The notes beneath the pieces were generated by a model. It worked only from the letters and a program-made list of their open reading frames with translations. It was not told the origin of the DNA and did not search any database. Shown one piece after another: positions 1-11,999 of a DNA stretch of 64,000 nucleotides; position 1 is the stretch's first letter; each line of letters opens with the position of its first letter. Made by a program: the position numbers and the translations under genes. Source of the DNA: Mytilus galloprovincialis (lineage: Eukaryota; Mollusca; Bivalvia; Mytilida; Mytilidae); contig NC_134845.1 in NCBI RefSeq assembly GCF_965363235.1, positions 67,113,261-67,177,260 of the forward strand, written 5' to 3'.

Positions 1-585
1 TAACCTCAATGTAAAAAATAATTGTGATATTCAAGTTTGCATTTTTACTTGTACCTATATATAGATTTGCAAAATTTAAAATCAACTTAAGTGAATTAAG
101 CTATTATTAAAAGAGGTTTGATAATTATTTTAATTTACTGATCTACTCTGAGATAGTTGCAATCTATGTAAAACATACCTTTGACCTAAATAGAATTCCA
201 TCTCTCTCTAACTTCTATTTGCCTTAATCAAATGGAATGACACATATTACCACAACACATTGGATGGCAATTTTGAATTAGGGTGGATTGACTTTTTTGG
301 TTCTAGAGTTATGTCCCTTTTTAACTTAATATGCCAGCATGCTATATGCATGGATACATTCTCAATTTATTAAATAACACAACTCATTCAGCTAATCCAT
401 ATTTTCAATTGTGTAAGTGTTTCTGTTCAATTTTTGATAAATTTAGCAGCTTGTTATAATCAGACTATCTATTTTATTAGGATTACTAATAATAACAGTT
501 AATATTATACAGTTGAAATCGATAGGCAACACAGAACAAAATGGTACCCTTATAATTGCTGAAGGTTAAAATAATTAACACTTAC
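1..585. other. AT-rich non-coding flank
   Basis: No exon-like reading frame, RNA gene or repeat was recognised. It lies 3' of the minus-strand homeodomain/HMG exons and may hold an intron or later exons of that gene. Confidence 0.4.
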
Positions 586-2272
586 AGCCTGGCCAATAAT
601 GTTAAGCTGTGCTGATATCACAGCCTCCCTAGGCTTTCCTTTATAGGGATCAATCCTAATCTGCTGTGCATCTTCCCTGAAGACCTCCTTTTCTCTCTCG
701 TCTAATTTTCCCCACTCATTTGCAATATGTTTGCAATATGTGGGACCATCCATTGTTCCTGAAATAAATAAACAAGTCCTTTCAGTTCAGAATTAAGATG
801 TCAAATTATTAGATACATAATTATGTGCAGACAAGTTTTGTTTTTAGCCATTAATAAATGCAATTTGTCTGTTATTTTTATGTTCCGTTAAATATGTTTA
901 GTAAATTTATAAGTGTAAAAGTTGGTTCTACTGGGGAAAAAATGTGTTTCTTGCAATGCTGCTAAAATTATATATATGGTTTAACAAAAAATGTAAACGT
1001 CTAAAATAATCAACTTCAAACTGCATGGCATTATTATGTTCAAAGCCAAAAAACAATATAAAAAACAAAGAAACTAAAAACAAACCCCTTTTAACTGTTT
1101 TAGCAAACAAGGCATAGGAATTGGTCCCTGTTGTTATTGCTGCCTTTCTTTTCATAGGTTTACCCTCTCCATTTTCTCGTCTTTCTTTGGCATTTCTATT
1201 GCCAATCCATTCCTTAAATATTTTTAAACTGAATTCACATTGACAGGAAGTAATAAGGTAGATACAGTATATAATTAATAAACTAAGTATAAAGAAACTA
1301 ATTTTGAAAGATGAATCTTATGACAATTGAATAAGAATGGAAACGGGGAATAAGCAAATACATGTAACGGATAAGATACTCATATATATGTTATTTTTTT
1401 ACATGAAATATTATACAATGTGAACAAATAAAGTTTTCACTTTAAGTTAGTGAAATGTGAATAACTCTTAAATAGTGAAAAACATATACTTAATTATTTT
1501 ACAAATTACAGGCTGTCACAAAAAACTTTTTTTTGGGTAAATTTAAAATTGATGATTAGTTAAATACTGCCATTAATAGTTGTTATTCTTTGACCAATAA
1601 GCGCATTTAAAAATAAGCTGTATTAAAATTGATTGACTATTCATGAGAGAGAAATATGATTGTCTGTTCAGTATAATCCAAACAAATGGCTAACCATTGT
1701 TGTCATTTGTGTTTTTACTAACTAACCTTTATTTTAAATATAAAGTCAATATATAAATCATGAAAAAAATGAAACAAAAAATAGTCTTAAAAAACTGAAA
1801 AGCTAAATTATCTGGAAAAAAAGGAAATTGCACTTTTGTAATTTGCTACATACTTATCTTGAACAAACAGGTTTTAAAGTACATTAAAGCATACAATTAC
1901 ACACTACTTTGTGAACAAATGATATTTTAAAAATAAAATGATTGGTAGATTTCATTTTGTTTGATCAGATGTAACTTTTATTTTCTGAAGATTTTCTCTC
2001 TTACTATTTTCAAAATGCCTCAAAAGGCAAATTGTGTTAAAAATAATCTAAATTAGCATATCTAATTGATGCATTAATCATAAAAGACTGCCTGAAAGAA
2101 TTATGTATAAAATTCTAGTATTTACCTTGACCCTCTCTGTTGAAATTGCCAAAGAATTGGCAACTTCCTCTATCTCATCCTTACATCTTTTTCCGGCATA
2201 CTTCATTCCCCCTTTCCAGGCTTCCTCCAACTTCACATTCATATTATGTGAATAATCTTCTCTTGATCTCTT
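586..2272 (-). CDS. homeodomain-like plus HMG-box protein, internal exons
   Basis: Three minus-strand exons fit with consistent phase: 2126-2272 (49 codons, acceptor TTTTAG, donor GTAAAT), 1086-1212 (acceptor TTTAAG, donor GTTTGT, weak) and 586-758 (acceptor TTTCAG, donor GTAAGT). Joined they read about 149 codons without a stop. The first two exons make a homeodomain-like third helix across the splice junction (STERVK then EWIGNRNAKERR, compare the WFxNRRxK signature). The second and third make an HMG-box-like stretch (NSYALFAKTV, then GPTYCKHIANEWGKLDEREK and EVFREDAQQ). Such proteins would be nuclear DNA-binding factors. First and last exons were not found. The GTTTGT donor is the weakest part of the model. 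No symbol is offered because the family was not identified beyond its domains. Confidence 0.6.
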
Positions 2273-2439
2273 CTAAAATAGATGCATTTACTAAGTAAAA
2301 CTTTATGATATTAAATAAAAGATGTTTGGAGTTTGCGTTTATTAAAATACTTGACTTAGTAAGAGTAAAAAGAGCTGCATCACAAAATGTTCTGTCTAAT
2401 GTAAACTTTAATTATTGCATAAAGTCACAAAAAGAATAC

Positions 2440-2625
2440 AACACAATGGGTGCCACATGTGCCACATGTAGAGCAAGAATTATGCTTACCCTTCTGGAGC
2501 ACCATCTGAGGTCCCCCAGTTTTTGGTGGGGGTTTGTGTTTCTCAGTCTTTAGTTTTTCTATGTTGTGTTTCGTGAAGTATTGTTTGTCTGTCTCTTTTT
2601 AAACCATGGCATTGTTGTACAAAAA
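2440..2625 (-). repeat. dispersed mussel repeat, 'gggacattcaaactc' family
   Basis: The segment contains 'gtgccacatgtagagcaag', 'gcttacccttctggagcac' and 'tttggtgggggtttgtg'. I recall these, in this order and opposite orientation, as the distal part of a very common mytilid repeat whose proximal part occurs at 16604, 43248, 52722 and 59035. Class unknown. Family recognition is from memory. Confidence 0.45.
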
Positions 2626-2629
2626 TGTG

Positions 2630-3235
2630 ATTCACATGGAAGGTTAATGAGCTGTAAAGCTGAGGTTTTACCCACCATTTTTCTCATGCAGATAATGCTA
2701 ACCCAAGTCATTAATAATTGTTTCACAATTTATATTTTTCACAGATTTTATTTCCAGTTTCAACTTTTGATCTGTTCTTTGTATGAATATGAATCTGACA
2801 AGACACTGACCCTGAAGCAAACATCATTCCATCCTTTAGATTTTGATGTTTTTGTTTTTAACCTTGTTATAAGATTTGATGCACTTTTTGCAATATAGGA
2901 TCAGATTAATAAAAATGTACTGTCACGGTGTCACCTTGCAATAGTGAACAAGAATGTTCAAAAAAAGTCTCTGCATCTTGGTCTTAAGTGCAAAGCAGGG
3001 CCAATATTCGTTAGATTTTGATGTTTTTGTTAACTCCAAATATTTCATCAATATTGATCCAGTTGTTAAGGAGGAGTTGTGCTTAAGAGACTTGATGCCA
3101 CATATTGCTATATTTAAATTAAGTACCAGTTCAATTATCTCTTTGAAAAAATTCTGACAAGAATTATTCTCAAACCAGTTTAATATAACTGATTCATATA
3201 ATTATTCCACTGTAGGCTTGACCTTCAACCAGTTA
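2630..3235. other. no recognised feature
   Basis: AT-rich sequence with short open frames lacking exon signals or recognisable protein character. The phrase 'ttagattttgatgtttttgtt' recurs in part at 2839 and 3011, so part of this may be old tandem-duplicated material leading into the array at 3240. Confidence 0.35.
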
Positions 3236-3239
3236 AATA

Positions 3240-3725
3240 TATATACAAAGTGGTGGTGTGATCTTCATTTCCTGTGAAACTGGTGCTAGGGTGCATCATA
3301 TGATTGCAGTTTAATTTTTGCACTACATTGATGGCCTTAATATGAATAACTTTGAGATGAAGAACAGCAATAAAAACAGTTCTCTTTTGCTTTTTGGGGT
3401 TAAAGTAACAATCTTGACTGGCTGGTAAGTCCTCGCACTGTCAGCTTTGTGAGCATTTAAATATTTACATTGATGGTGTGATCTTCATTTCCTGTCAAAC
3501 TGGTGCTTGGGTCCATAAGATTGCAGTTTAATTCTTGCTCTTCATTGATGGCCTTACAATGAATGACTTTGAGATGAAGAACAGCAATAAAAACAGTTCT
3601 CTTTTGCTTTTTGTGATTTGTCCAGTGTATTGCAGATTAATTTTTGCTCTATCTGATGGCCTCAATATGAGTGATTTTGAGATGAAGAACAGCAATAAAA
3701 ACATTCTCCTTTACTTTTGTGATTT
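3240..3725 (+). repeat. imperfect tandem repeat, about three units
   Basis: A unit holding 'gatcttcatttcctgt', 'aaactggtgct', 'gattgcagtttaat' and 'tttgagatgaagaacagcaa' occurs at about 3247-3402 and 3475-3622, with a shorter third unit at 3639-3710. Open frames across it simply read the repeat. Confidence 0.7.
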
Positions 3726-3769
3726 GTCCTGTGTATTTTTTATGTATGGATTGTGTATTATCAACTGAT

Positions 3770-4515
3770 ATTATACCCATGGACAATAACCTTTCTTTTC
3801 AATTATATTGACTATTTCATCAAGAACAGTGATCTGTTTTTTTTTGAAAAAAAAACAAAGTTTCAAGGATTAAGTTTTTATTTCTAAAAGAAATATCATA
3901 TTATTTATGTCATGTATATACAGTTGTACAAAGAGTTACATGTATACATTTTTATATCAAATTATTTCTTTGACCCTGGTAAGGGAAACAACTCCACAAA
4001 TGTATTTCCATTGTTAAAATTTTAAATTAAAAATAAAGTCAGAAATAGCCAGAGTGTCAGACTGATGGATGAACAGACAAAGTGAAATTCTACAGTCCCA
4101 TATAACTTCACCTGTAGGGGACTAAATCTGTGTCAATATCACACTGAGTATACCACTCACTTTCCATATTCAGTGGACCAAAAAATTAGTGTAAAAATAC
4201 TATCAATTTTGTACTTGAATTACATTTTTAAAAATTATAAACATGCATGCTAACTTTTTAAGTTGTTTGGACTTTGAATATAAAGTTATTCAAAAGAACT
4301 TAAATCTGAAACTAGAGAGATAGTTAAAAAAAACAGACAGACAAGTTATTCTATAGCAAAGTTCTGTATTTCATTTAAGTTTAAATTGTTCACATATTCT
4401 TTTTCCATTCAATGCCACTTTTAGTCATTTCAAAAAGGGCAAGTGATTCTACATGTATAAATGTATAAAGAGTGAACAAGGAAGTTGATGAGAGATGAGG
4501 GAAAATGCTATATAT
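3770..4515. other. no recognised feature
   Basis: AT-rich sequence with A and T runs. No gene, RNA or clear repeat was found. Confidence 0.35.
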
Positions 4516-4518
4516 ATA

Positions 4519-5381
4519 TATATATGTTCCGGACCATATGAGTATCTGGACCATATGAGTATACTTGTTTGGTTATGAACGGGTCGGACCATATGAGTAT
4601 TTGGACCATATAGGTACTTTCGATTATAAATGAAAAAAGTTTTACTACATCGAGGCATGATTCTAACAAAATGAATAAAATAAAAATTGCTATTATGAAT
4701 TATGAAGTATTAATTAAGACAATTAAACATATTATGAAAATTGAAAATGAAAAAGTCATCAATGGAATTTAGGCATGTACGTTTAAGGTGATATTTACTT
4801 CCACACGGAACCATTGTTTTCCTGCATTTTTTTTCTTCTTTTTTGCGGCTGCATGAAACGGTACATGATACAAATTGAAAGCTTCTGAATCTGGGCGTTT
4901 CTGTTTTATTTCCTTTGTTATTGTTGAATAAAAATGACTTTATCCTGCTGACTTTACATCTGTGAGCAGAACAGTTGATTTTAGCTAAGAATTTGGTGAA
5001 ATTTTATTCCCAAGTCGCCATAGTGTACGACAAATTGATAATGACCATGTTTAATTGTGGTCAATATAATTTGTTTGTGAGTAAAATTCACTTGGTCATT
5101 CGTCTTCACTTTATTTTATTAATTAATTAATCGTGTAACAATTACGACCATTTTACTCAAAAACTAAAAGAAATCATTATCAAAATCTCATTTTTTTTTA
5201 AATCGAAGGGTCATACCTAAAAAAAATATTATTATAGATTTCTATATTCATCGTTTTGGTAAACCGGACCATACGCGTACGGCCATGACCATACCCGTAT
5301 GGTCGGACCATATGAGCATATGCATATGGTCATGACCATACGCGTATGGTCCAGATACTCATATGGTCCGGAACATATATA
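4519..5381. mobile_element. non-autonomous element with GGACCATATGAGTAT inverted arrays
   Basis: The left end (4519-4555) and right end (5345-5381) are reverse complements over about 37 bases, centred on GTTCCGGACCATATGAGTAT. Inside each end the motif GGACCATATGAGTAT or a variant (ACGCG or ACCCG in place of ATGAG) repeats: left near 4531, 4549, 4587 and 4604; right near 5267, 5289, 5305, 5334 and 5357. The centre is AT-rich and non-coding. The flanks are (TA)n on both sides, so a target duplication cannot be defined, though 7 of 8 flanking bases agree (ATATATAT and ATATATAC). It looks like a MITE with subterminal repeats; superfamily unknown. Confidence 0.7.
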
Positions 5382-5489
5382 CACATGTACATGTATCTTA
5401 GTCATTTGAATATTCCCAACAAATTTGAATGAAGCTTTGATTTCAAGTTGAAGATAAATTAAGCTATCATCACATTCATTTTTAATTAT

Positions 5490-5513
5490 TATATATATAT
5501 ATATATATATATA
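5490..5513. repeat. (AT)n microsatellite
   Basis: Uninterrupted AT dinucleotides over about 24 bases. Confidence 0.9.
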
Positions 5514-5859
5514 AATACAATTACACAAATGTACGTAGTTGTATTAATCTTTGTACTGATTAAGGTATTCAGGCCTGTGCATTCAAAAAAATTTAAAGTG
5601 CGATAATATGTACAGTTCAGTGTTCATATACATGTAGCTTAAAGTACTGAACATTTATAACACATTCATTGCTGTTAGCGCTAACAAAAGACAGAATACC
5701 ATATCCGGAGATGAAACCCTCCGTCTACCGGGTCAAAACTTACGCACACACGTGGTTCAACGCCCGTGGTTTAACGTTGGAAGCCCTGAACCGCCATTTT
5801 CAGCCGCCGTTTCAACTTTTTACACGCTATCTACTACTTTCACTACTACTTCTTCTAAG

Positions 5860-8800
5860 ATGGTTGTGATTCGGAAAAGAAAAGCGTTCTTGTCTGCAAG
5901 ATTTTATTCTGGGAAAAGTTCAAAAAAGGTCGTTTTCTCTAAACACTTTCGTGGTGTGAAAGCTGATGAGGGAGAAGTTTCTGACCTACAGCATCATGCA
6001 AAGTCATTTGGTGAAACTTCCACATCTTTATCATCTGTACTCTCTGTATCCATGCCAGGTTCTTCAGCAATAGAAGAAATGATGAATGAAATTCAACCTG
6101 ATGCTGAAACAGGTATGTAAAAAGGATTCGTAATCATGATTTAATTGCGGAGATTTGACCCCTTTTTTCTTTTTTGGTTTGATAATTAAATGCTTTAAAT
6201 TATTTGTAGTGAGATATTTGGTAAAGGGAAGATTTTTACTTGTTTTAATCTTTAGCACTGTCCCTAGGTGTCTCCCCTAGCAGGGAAATCAATCAATAAA
6301 ACCAACATTTTGTACCCCCCCCCCCCTTTTTTTCACTTCCCCTGAGTATCGTGCTGCACAAAACCCGCTTATTTTAAAGGTGTCTGTTTAATTTTGATAT
6401 ATATATGCTAGTATGATTCACTGTTTTTTTCATCAAATTGTATTGTTTGTGAAATATTGTTAAATGACTTAATTATGATTGTATCATTGTCATTGTCCCC
6501 TGTGGAATAGAAGATAAGTTGTATTGTTACTGTATTGGCTTCGCTGTATTGTACTGTATGGTTAGAATTGCATCTTTTTTTATTTATTAATGAACTTGAT
6601 GTGTTTGACCCCCCTCATCCTTTCTGTTCCACTGATTATGCTGAAATTATGCCATTAAAAATTAAAATGCTTTTAATCTGAAAATTTGGTGAAAATACTG
6701 TTTTTCATTTACTTTTATAAGTGCTTTTAGATATTGAGCTGAATTTTGGTATTGTGAGTTGTCTACAAGGAGTTATGTTATTTAAGAATTGAATGCTTCA
6801 TTTTGTAAATTTATTGGGGTTTAAAAGCGTTGACTGAACTACATTTTGTATGAAGCGTGGAATAACGGGACTATTCAAATCCATAACATTGAGTTATGTA
6901 CATAATTAACCAGTCTAACATAAACAAAACAACGACATATATCAAGAACGACGTTTTCACACTATTTACAAACATTATTCTCTAGTGTAAAAACATGGTG
7001 GAATGAAATAATGCTTGCAGTACAAATTTAAGTTTATATTCCTTTCTGCTAGCTTTGTTGATTTGATTTTTGAAAATTATGGCTTTGTAGTATTTGTGTA
7101 GATAAAGGCCATTGAACCACCTACTTGTATGTGTAAAATGTATCGTATGCATTACCAATGGTATTAACACTTGGTTCTGGTGTTTATATGTTTATTTTTT
7201 TCTACAGGGAAGCGTACATATTTATCTCTAAAGGAACAACGCTTGCATGATTGGAGTACCATTAGGGATGATATGTATGAGGCCTTTATCAGTACAGAAG
7301 CACCATCAACTGTTTCCTGCCATGAGTGCAACAAAGAGGCCCAACTTTTCAAGTGCATTGATTGCACACCATGGGAAATGGTCTGTGAAGACTGCTTATA
7401 CAGGAGACACCAGTATCCACATTTGCATATGTTTGAAGCATGGAGGGTAAGCAATACTTACTGTTTGAATTTTTTTTTATGAAATCATGTTTGCACAATT
7501 CAAAGAAATATGGAACATATTGTTCTATTGGACATGAAGATGTCCCCATTTTTATTTATTATTCTTAAACTTGAAATGAGTGTATTATTGTCATGGTCAT
7601 GTAACATTGCCAAATGTAAAAACATTGATTAACATATTTATTCTTATTATTGGTGAATGGATCCACTAGCCTGATTTTTTGTTGGTCTGGTGAATATTTT
7701 AGTATTGTCAGTTAAGAAAAGAGCACATTTGATTATATATAAACACATAATCTAATTGACTGTTTTTCATATTTAAAATTATAGTATCAAAAAAGGTTAG
7801 TTTTTATATATATGAAGATTCTACCCTTCATGCACTTAAGCAGCATTTATAGCTTAACTTTTTGAAAAAAAAAACATTTTTTTAATTTTTAATATTTTCT
7901 TGTTTTCATGTATTTTTTTGAATACATTGTTTTTTTATGATTATTACAGAATGAAGCATTTGTTGGGGCTGTCTTAAAAACACCTTCATGGATCTTGTCA
8001 TCACACAGTGATTGTGATTCCAATTATTTTAAGAGTATTGTAATTATTGATGTGAAAGGTATGTTAAATTAATGTATTGCTTATCAAGTTACAGTATAGT
8101 ACACATGTATGTGTAAAAAAGAAGATGTGGCGTGATTGCCAATGAGACAACTCTCCACAGGAGACCAAATTACACAGAAATTAACAAATATAGGTCACCA
8201 TAAAGCCTTCAACAATGAGCAAAGCCCATACCACATTGTCAGCTATAAAAGGCCCCAAAATGACAAATGTAAAACAACTCAAACGAGAAAACTAACAGCC
8301 TAATAAATGTACAAAACAATGAAGGAAAAACAAATATGTAACACAGCAACAAACGACAACCACTGACTAGGGACCGGCACATATTGAATAATAATGGAAA
8401 TACATATCAAAGGTGCCAGGCTTACAATTTATATTACAACAGACATGATGATGATGATGATTTGTCTATAAAAGACTTATCAGTGACATTTGAATCAAAA
8501 TAATTGAAAGGCCAAATAACAAAGTTTATGAGCATTGAGGAAACTTGGAATATGTCAAAGGTACAACAAAATGTATATACAACTTAAGGCCACCAATGGG
8601 TCTTCAACATGTGGGAAATCACACACCCAGAGGAGGTCTTGAGCAGGCCCCAAGATCCTAATGTATACTAGTTAAAAAAAAAAGGAAATCACTCTTCACT
8701 TTGAAACAAAGAAAAACCTAAAGTATAATGTTTTCTAATAAAAACATTTTTATTGTTCTGAACACGACTTTACATTGAAAAAGATAGTGTGACTTAGTAC

Positions 8801-10592
8801 TGTATTTAACGGTTAAATGTTCATAGTTCCTTTACATAAACAATATAAAATAGTGTTCACATGAAGAACAAATGATGAATGGGTTCCAGAATATGTACTG
8901 GGGACACATTGTCTTGGTTAATATGTATATTTATATAAAATGATTTAGCAGCAGCAAAATTTAGCATTTATACTAGTTTTATCAACTTATTTATGTTTTT
9001 GAAATAGTGAAAAATATTTGTTTACCTTTTTAGGAAGACAGCATAAACGCAACATCCAGTTTTGCAAATGTGAACCAGAAGCTGTTACATTGGTGAAATA
9101 CAGACTGTGGCCTTCAACCACTAAGTTTCCTAAACTAGCATTTGACATGGAACTACTCAAGTGGTTATATGGACTACTCATAGAGTGTCATGTCTCCTGC
9201 AAAGGATTTTGTGAGGCGTTGAAATTTAGAAGTTCTAAATACCAGAGAAATTATGTCAACTTTCAGGTTTGTTTATGAACATATTCACATTGTTTGTTAC
9301 TCTATGATACTGTGAATGAACTGATTCTAAACAATGTTCTATTTCCTGACAAATAGATTTTTTTCTGTACAGTTTTGAATACCATGTGATTTGGTGCCAT
9401 TTATATATATTGAACAATTATGGATTAAAATTTAGATTATAAAAACCAATAATTATCAATATACATATATGCTATTGCAAGAATAAAGGGTACAACACCA
9501 AAAGAAAGCCATGAATAAATATTTAAGATAAAATTTATCCTTGGTAAGTATGATGTCAAATGATCCTTGTCTTAATATGTCAGAAGTTAAAAGTAAAAAA
9601 ACACAAATCTTGTATGTTAATCAAATTAATAAAAACAGGCTTGTTTAGTTTATATGAACTTTTTTTAATATTGACGATTGCGAGAAGAAGATAAGAACTT
9701 TAATCTGGTGTAATTTTTAGGTGTTAGACATCTACAAGTCTCTTATGACCGAGACTTTTGCAGAATTCAGGAACTTCTTCCAAAGAACTGAATTTCCAGA
9801 CAAGTTAGATAATGGAACTGAATGTCCAGCTTGTTTTTCAGTAAGTTTCTTTTAATTTTTATTTCACTACATTATTTAAATTTATGATTTATTATATATG
9901 ATTAAATGATTTTACTTGTCTTTTGCATCCTTGTAGAAAAAAAAGAAAGGTATATGTATAAAGAAAGACTAATTTTCAGTGCTGAACAAAAACATTCTAT
10001 ATATTTTTTGGATTAACCAAAAAGCAACAAAAACAATATAGTTTGTGTTTGAAATATTCGAACTGGAGTTGAAAATCAATTATCGCAATGGAATATAATA
10101 CAATCAGAAGATCAAGCCAATTTTCCAAATCATACACAATGTGCTTTGGTGAACCAGTGGTGACCAGTTCTCTTTTAAGACTGAAATTCCCACACAATGG
10201 CTAGGGACTTGGTACATCTTATACTTTATCATTTACAAGTGTCAGCAACTAAGTAATATCCATAATATAGGAATAATAGTATGAAAACACCTGGGAAAAT
10301 ATCAGATTTTTATTTAAAAATAGGTTAACCTTGTTTGTTTAATGAATGTTTTTTTTTGTGCATATATGTATTGATGAATTCAAATTCAGCTAAACATTAT
10401 GATGATGAATTGAATATATTTCAGACATTGCCAAAGATATACAGTTTTGATGCTGATTTCCAGCTAGTTAGGAAGGCATCATCTGGCAAGCAGTGGGCAG
10501 AACCAAAACACAGCAATAAATTTTTCTTGGACCAGGCTTCAGTAGATGCCTTTATGGGCAATTATTACGAAGACAGGGGAAAGCCTGATGTG
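5860..10592 (+). CDS. KDZ-type (Kyakuja-Dileera-Zisupton) transposase-like gene, N-terminal part
   Basis: Six plus-strand exons fit perfectly in phase: 5860-6112, 7208-7446, 7950-8058, 9034-9266, 9721-9840 and 10425-10592, giving 374 open codons. The start ATG at 5860 opens a basic N-terminus (MVVIRKRKAF). Exon 2 holds a cysteine cluster (CHECNKEAQLFKCIDC, then CEDCLYRRHQYPHLH) like the CxC2 domain that precedes KDZ transposases. Exon 5 ends ECPACF, and exon 6 reads YSFDADFQLVRK, like the start of the KDZ core. These are DNA-transposon transposases, some with introns or domesticated. The usual core downstream of this point was not found before a minus-strand gene begins at 11223, so this copy is truncated or continues in unrecognised exons. 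The clean splicing could mean a host-captured gene or an intron-bearing transposon. Confidence is high for the exons and moderate for the family. Confidence 0.7.
6113..7207 (+). other. first intron of the KDZ-type gene
   Basis: Bounded by donor GTATGT and acceptor TCTACAG. It holds a 12-base C run at 6315-6326 and otherwise plain AT-rich sequence. Confidence 0.6.
8119..8455 (+). repeat. dispersed mussel repeat, 'attgccaatgagacaac' family
   Basis: It contains 'gatgtggcgtgattgccaat', 'gagacaactctccacagga', 'taggtcaccat' and 'gactagggaccggcacat', which I recall as one of the commonest dispersed sequences in Mytilus. It sits in intron 3 of the KDZ-type gene and ends at an ATG microsatellite near 8447. 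A shorter copy lies at 26103. Mobile class unknown. Confidence 0.55.
8575..8685 (+). repeat. second dispersed repeat fragment
   Basis: The phrases 'ggccaccaatgggtcttcaa' and 'gaggaggtcttgagcaggcc' match, from memory, a common mytilid dispersed repeat. It is in the same intron as the preceding repeat. Further on, near 8898, 'tactggggacacatt' recurs at about 33199 in the pearl-like repeat. Confidence 0.4.
9267..10424 (+). other. introns 4 and 5 of the KDZ-type gene
   Basis: Plain AT-rich intron sequence on either side of the exon at 9721-9840. No repeat or RNA was recognised. Confidence 0.5.
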
Positions 10593-10921
10593 GTAAATAG
10601 TTTTCTCTAATTCTTCGGCAATTTATCCCTTTCTCAACCCATTGATTATCAAAATTTAATCAACGTGTGGTTCATTTGATCTCAATACTTCATTGGTCGA
10701 ATTTCCATTATGACGTCACATTTTCTTGCTTTCTCTAGAATTTTTCTATTGTGAAAATCATTATCGTTTGTCAGCCGGGGTGTGTAAAACTGTGGAAGAT
10801 AAACCTGGTAACTGACACGCACACACGTGCACCATGTGTACGTTGATTGGGAATTGCCGCTGCGAAAGATCACTATCATTGACCAGAATTCATAAATTAT
10901 ACAAAATAAATACATACTAAC

Positions 10922-11223
10922 CCAGCTTTACAAGTGCAGTAAGATTCAGTAAGTTTCTGTTGCCCGATTTCAATGTGAAGACTGTGTGGCGAATCATTTT
11001 TCCTCATAGACCGCCAACATCTTGCATCTACACGTACGGCACCATTTACTTCAGATATTCTCAAATCATGGATATATCCTTGGGTAAAATAATTGAGACC
11101 TTTTGCTAATGCCTTCTTGGATACGGATTCACTCTCTGGCAGGTAAGAAATAGCGATGGTTTCGGGAATTTTTTCAAGAGAATCGTTGGTGATGTTGGTA
11201 GGATTACGATGCTGAGCCTCCAT
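10922..11223 (-). CDS. SWIM zinc-finger protein, 5' exon
   Basis: The minus-strand frame opens with ATG in a good context (AAAATGG) at 11223 and reads about 100 codons to a donor GTTAGT at 10920. The C-terminal part (KKALAKGLNYFTQGYIHDL, then HIEIGQQKLTESYCTCKAG) matches the first half of a SWIM domain, whose CxC is normally followed by CxH from the next exon. SWIM proteins bind nucleic acid or protein, and many invertebrate copies are tied to YqaJ-type nuclease proteins. The next exon was not found. An alternative is that the AG in ATGGAGGCTCAG at 11212 is an acceptor joining this exon in phase to the minus-strand exon ending at 12000. Confidence 0.6.
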
Positions 11224-11417
11224 TTTGAAAGAAGCTTTGGGTTCTTAGAAACAATTGCTAGGGGGGCGTGGCTTAATCTCTTATCTCGGAACCATGAATT
11301 CAAAAGGAACATTGATATTTGATGCTCATACTAACAGCAAGACAAGAATTATTGTCATTACAATTTTTTTCATTGTCAAATTTTAGTTTAAAAAAAAGAC
11401 ATTTAATCTGCTTAAGG

Positions 11418-11885
11418 TGGCTCGTGGGTACAAAAATTTCAGCAAAAAATTAAACCTTTATTTTTTCATTACAAATTTTATTTATTACGCTATAAGTTAT
11501 TACTTTATTATATGGTACAAAAATCAACCAAAAAAACGATTCGGTTTGGCCCCAGATGACTTTTAAAATGTTTATATCATTGAAAAAGCTCCAAATTATC
11601 TCCCTTTGGTGCAAAAATGCCATTTTTGGCATTAAATTTGAAATACCTTTTTTAACTCTTCGGTGACCTATATTTTTTATTATTGTTTTCAAATTAGCTG
11701 TACATAAACTAAATAATTGTAAAATTTAAGCGATTTCTGTAATTAGGTTATTTTTTTATTTTGATATTACCTCTATTTCTCCTATTACAATGTATTAGCT
11801 CAACAGAAAAAAAGGAAATTAACAAAAATGTATGCTTCTTCTGTAGGAGGCAGATTGTGAGTTAAATGGACGGTGACCCCATTTT
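11418..11885. repeat. possible dispersed element ('aaggtggctcgtgggtac')
   Basis: The segment opens 'aaggtggctcgtgggtac' and continues with 'gattcggtttggccccagat' and 'gaggcagattgtgag'. I recall similar opening sequence as repetitive in bivalves. No terminal repeats or target duplication were established, so this rests on memory. Confidence 0.25.
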
Positions 11886-11999
11886 TTTATTTCATTTTTC
11901 TTTTAAGTATATGTTAAATTTCATTTATAAAAAAATAGAGCGAAATCCTATATTAGAAAAAAAATTTGATTGATTCCCAGGAGCCCCCTTAAAACTTAC

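Noticed and set aside
4519-5381. CRISPR-like array
   Set aside because: The repeats face each other in two arrays without regular spacers, and the genome is eukaryotic. It fits a MITE.
7164-7549. minus-strand genes overlapping the KDZ exon
   Set aside because: They are antisense shadows of a plus-strand exon with matching splice sites and a cysteine cluster.
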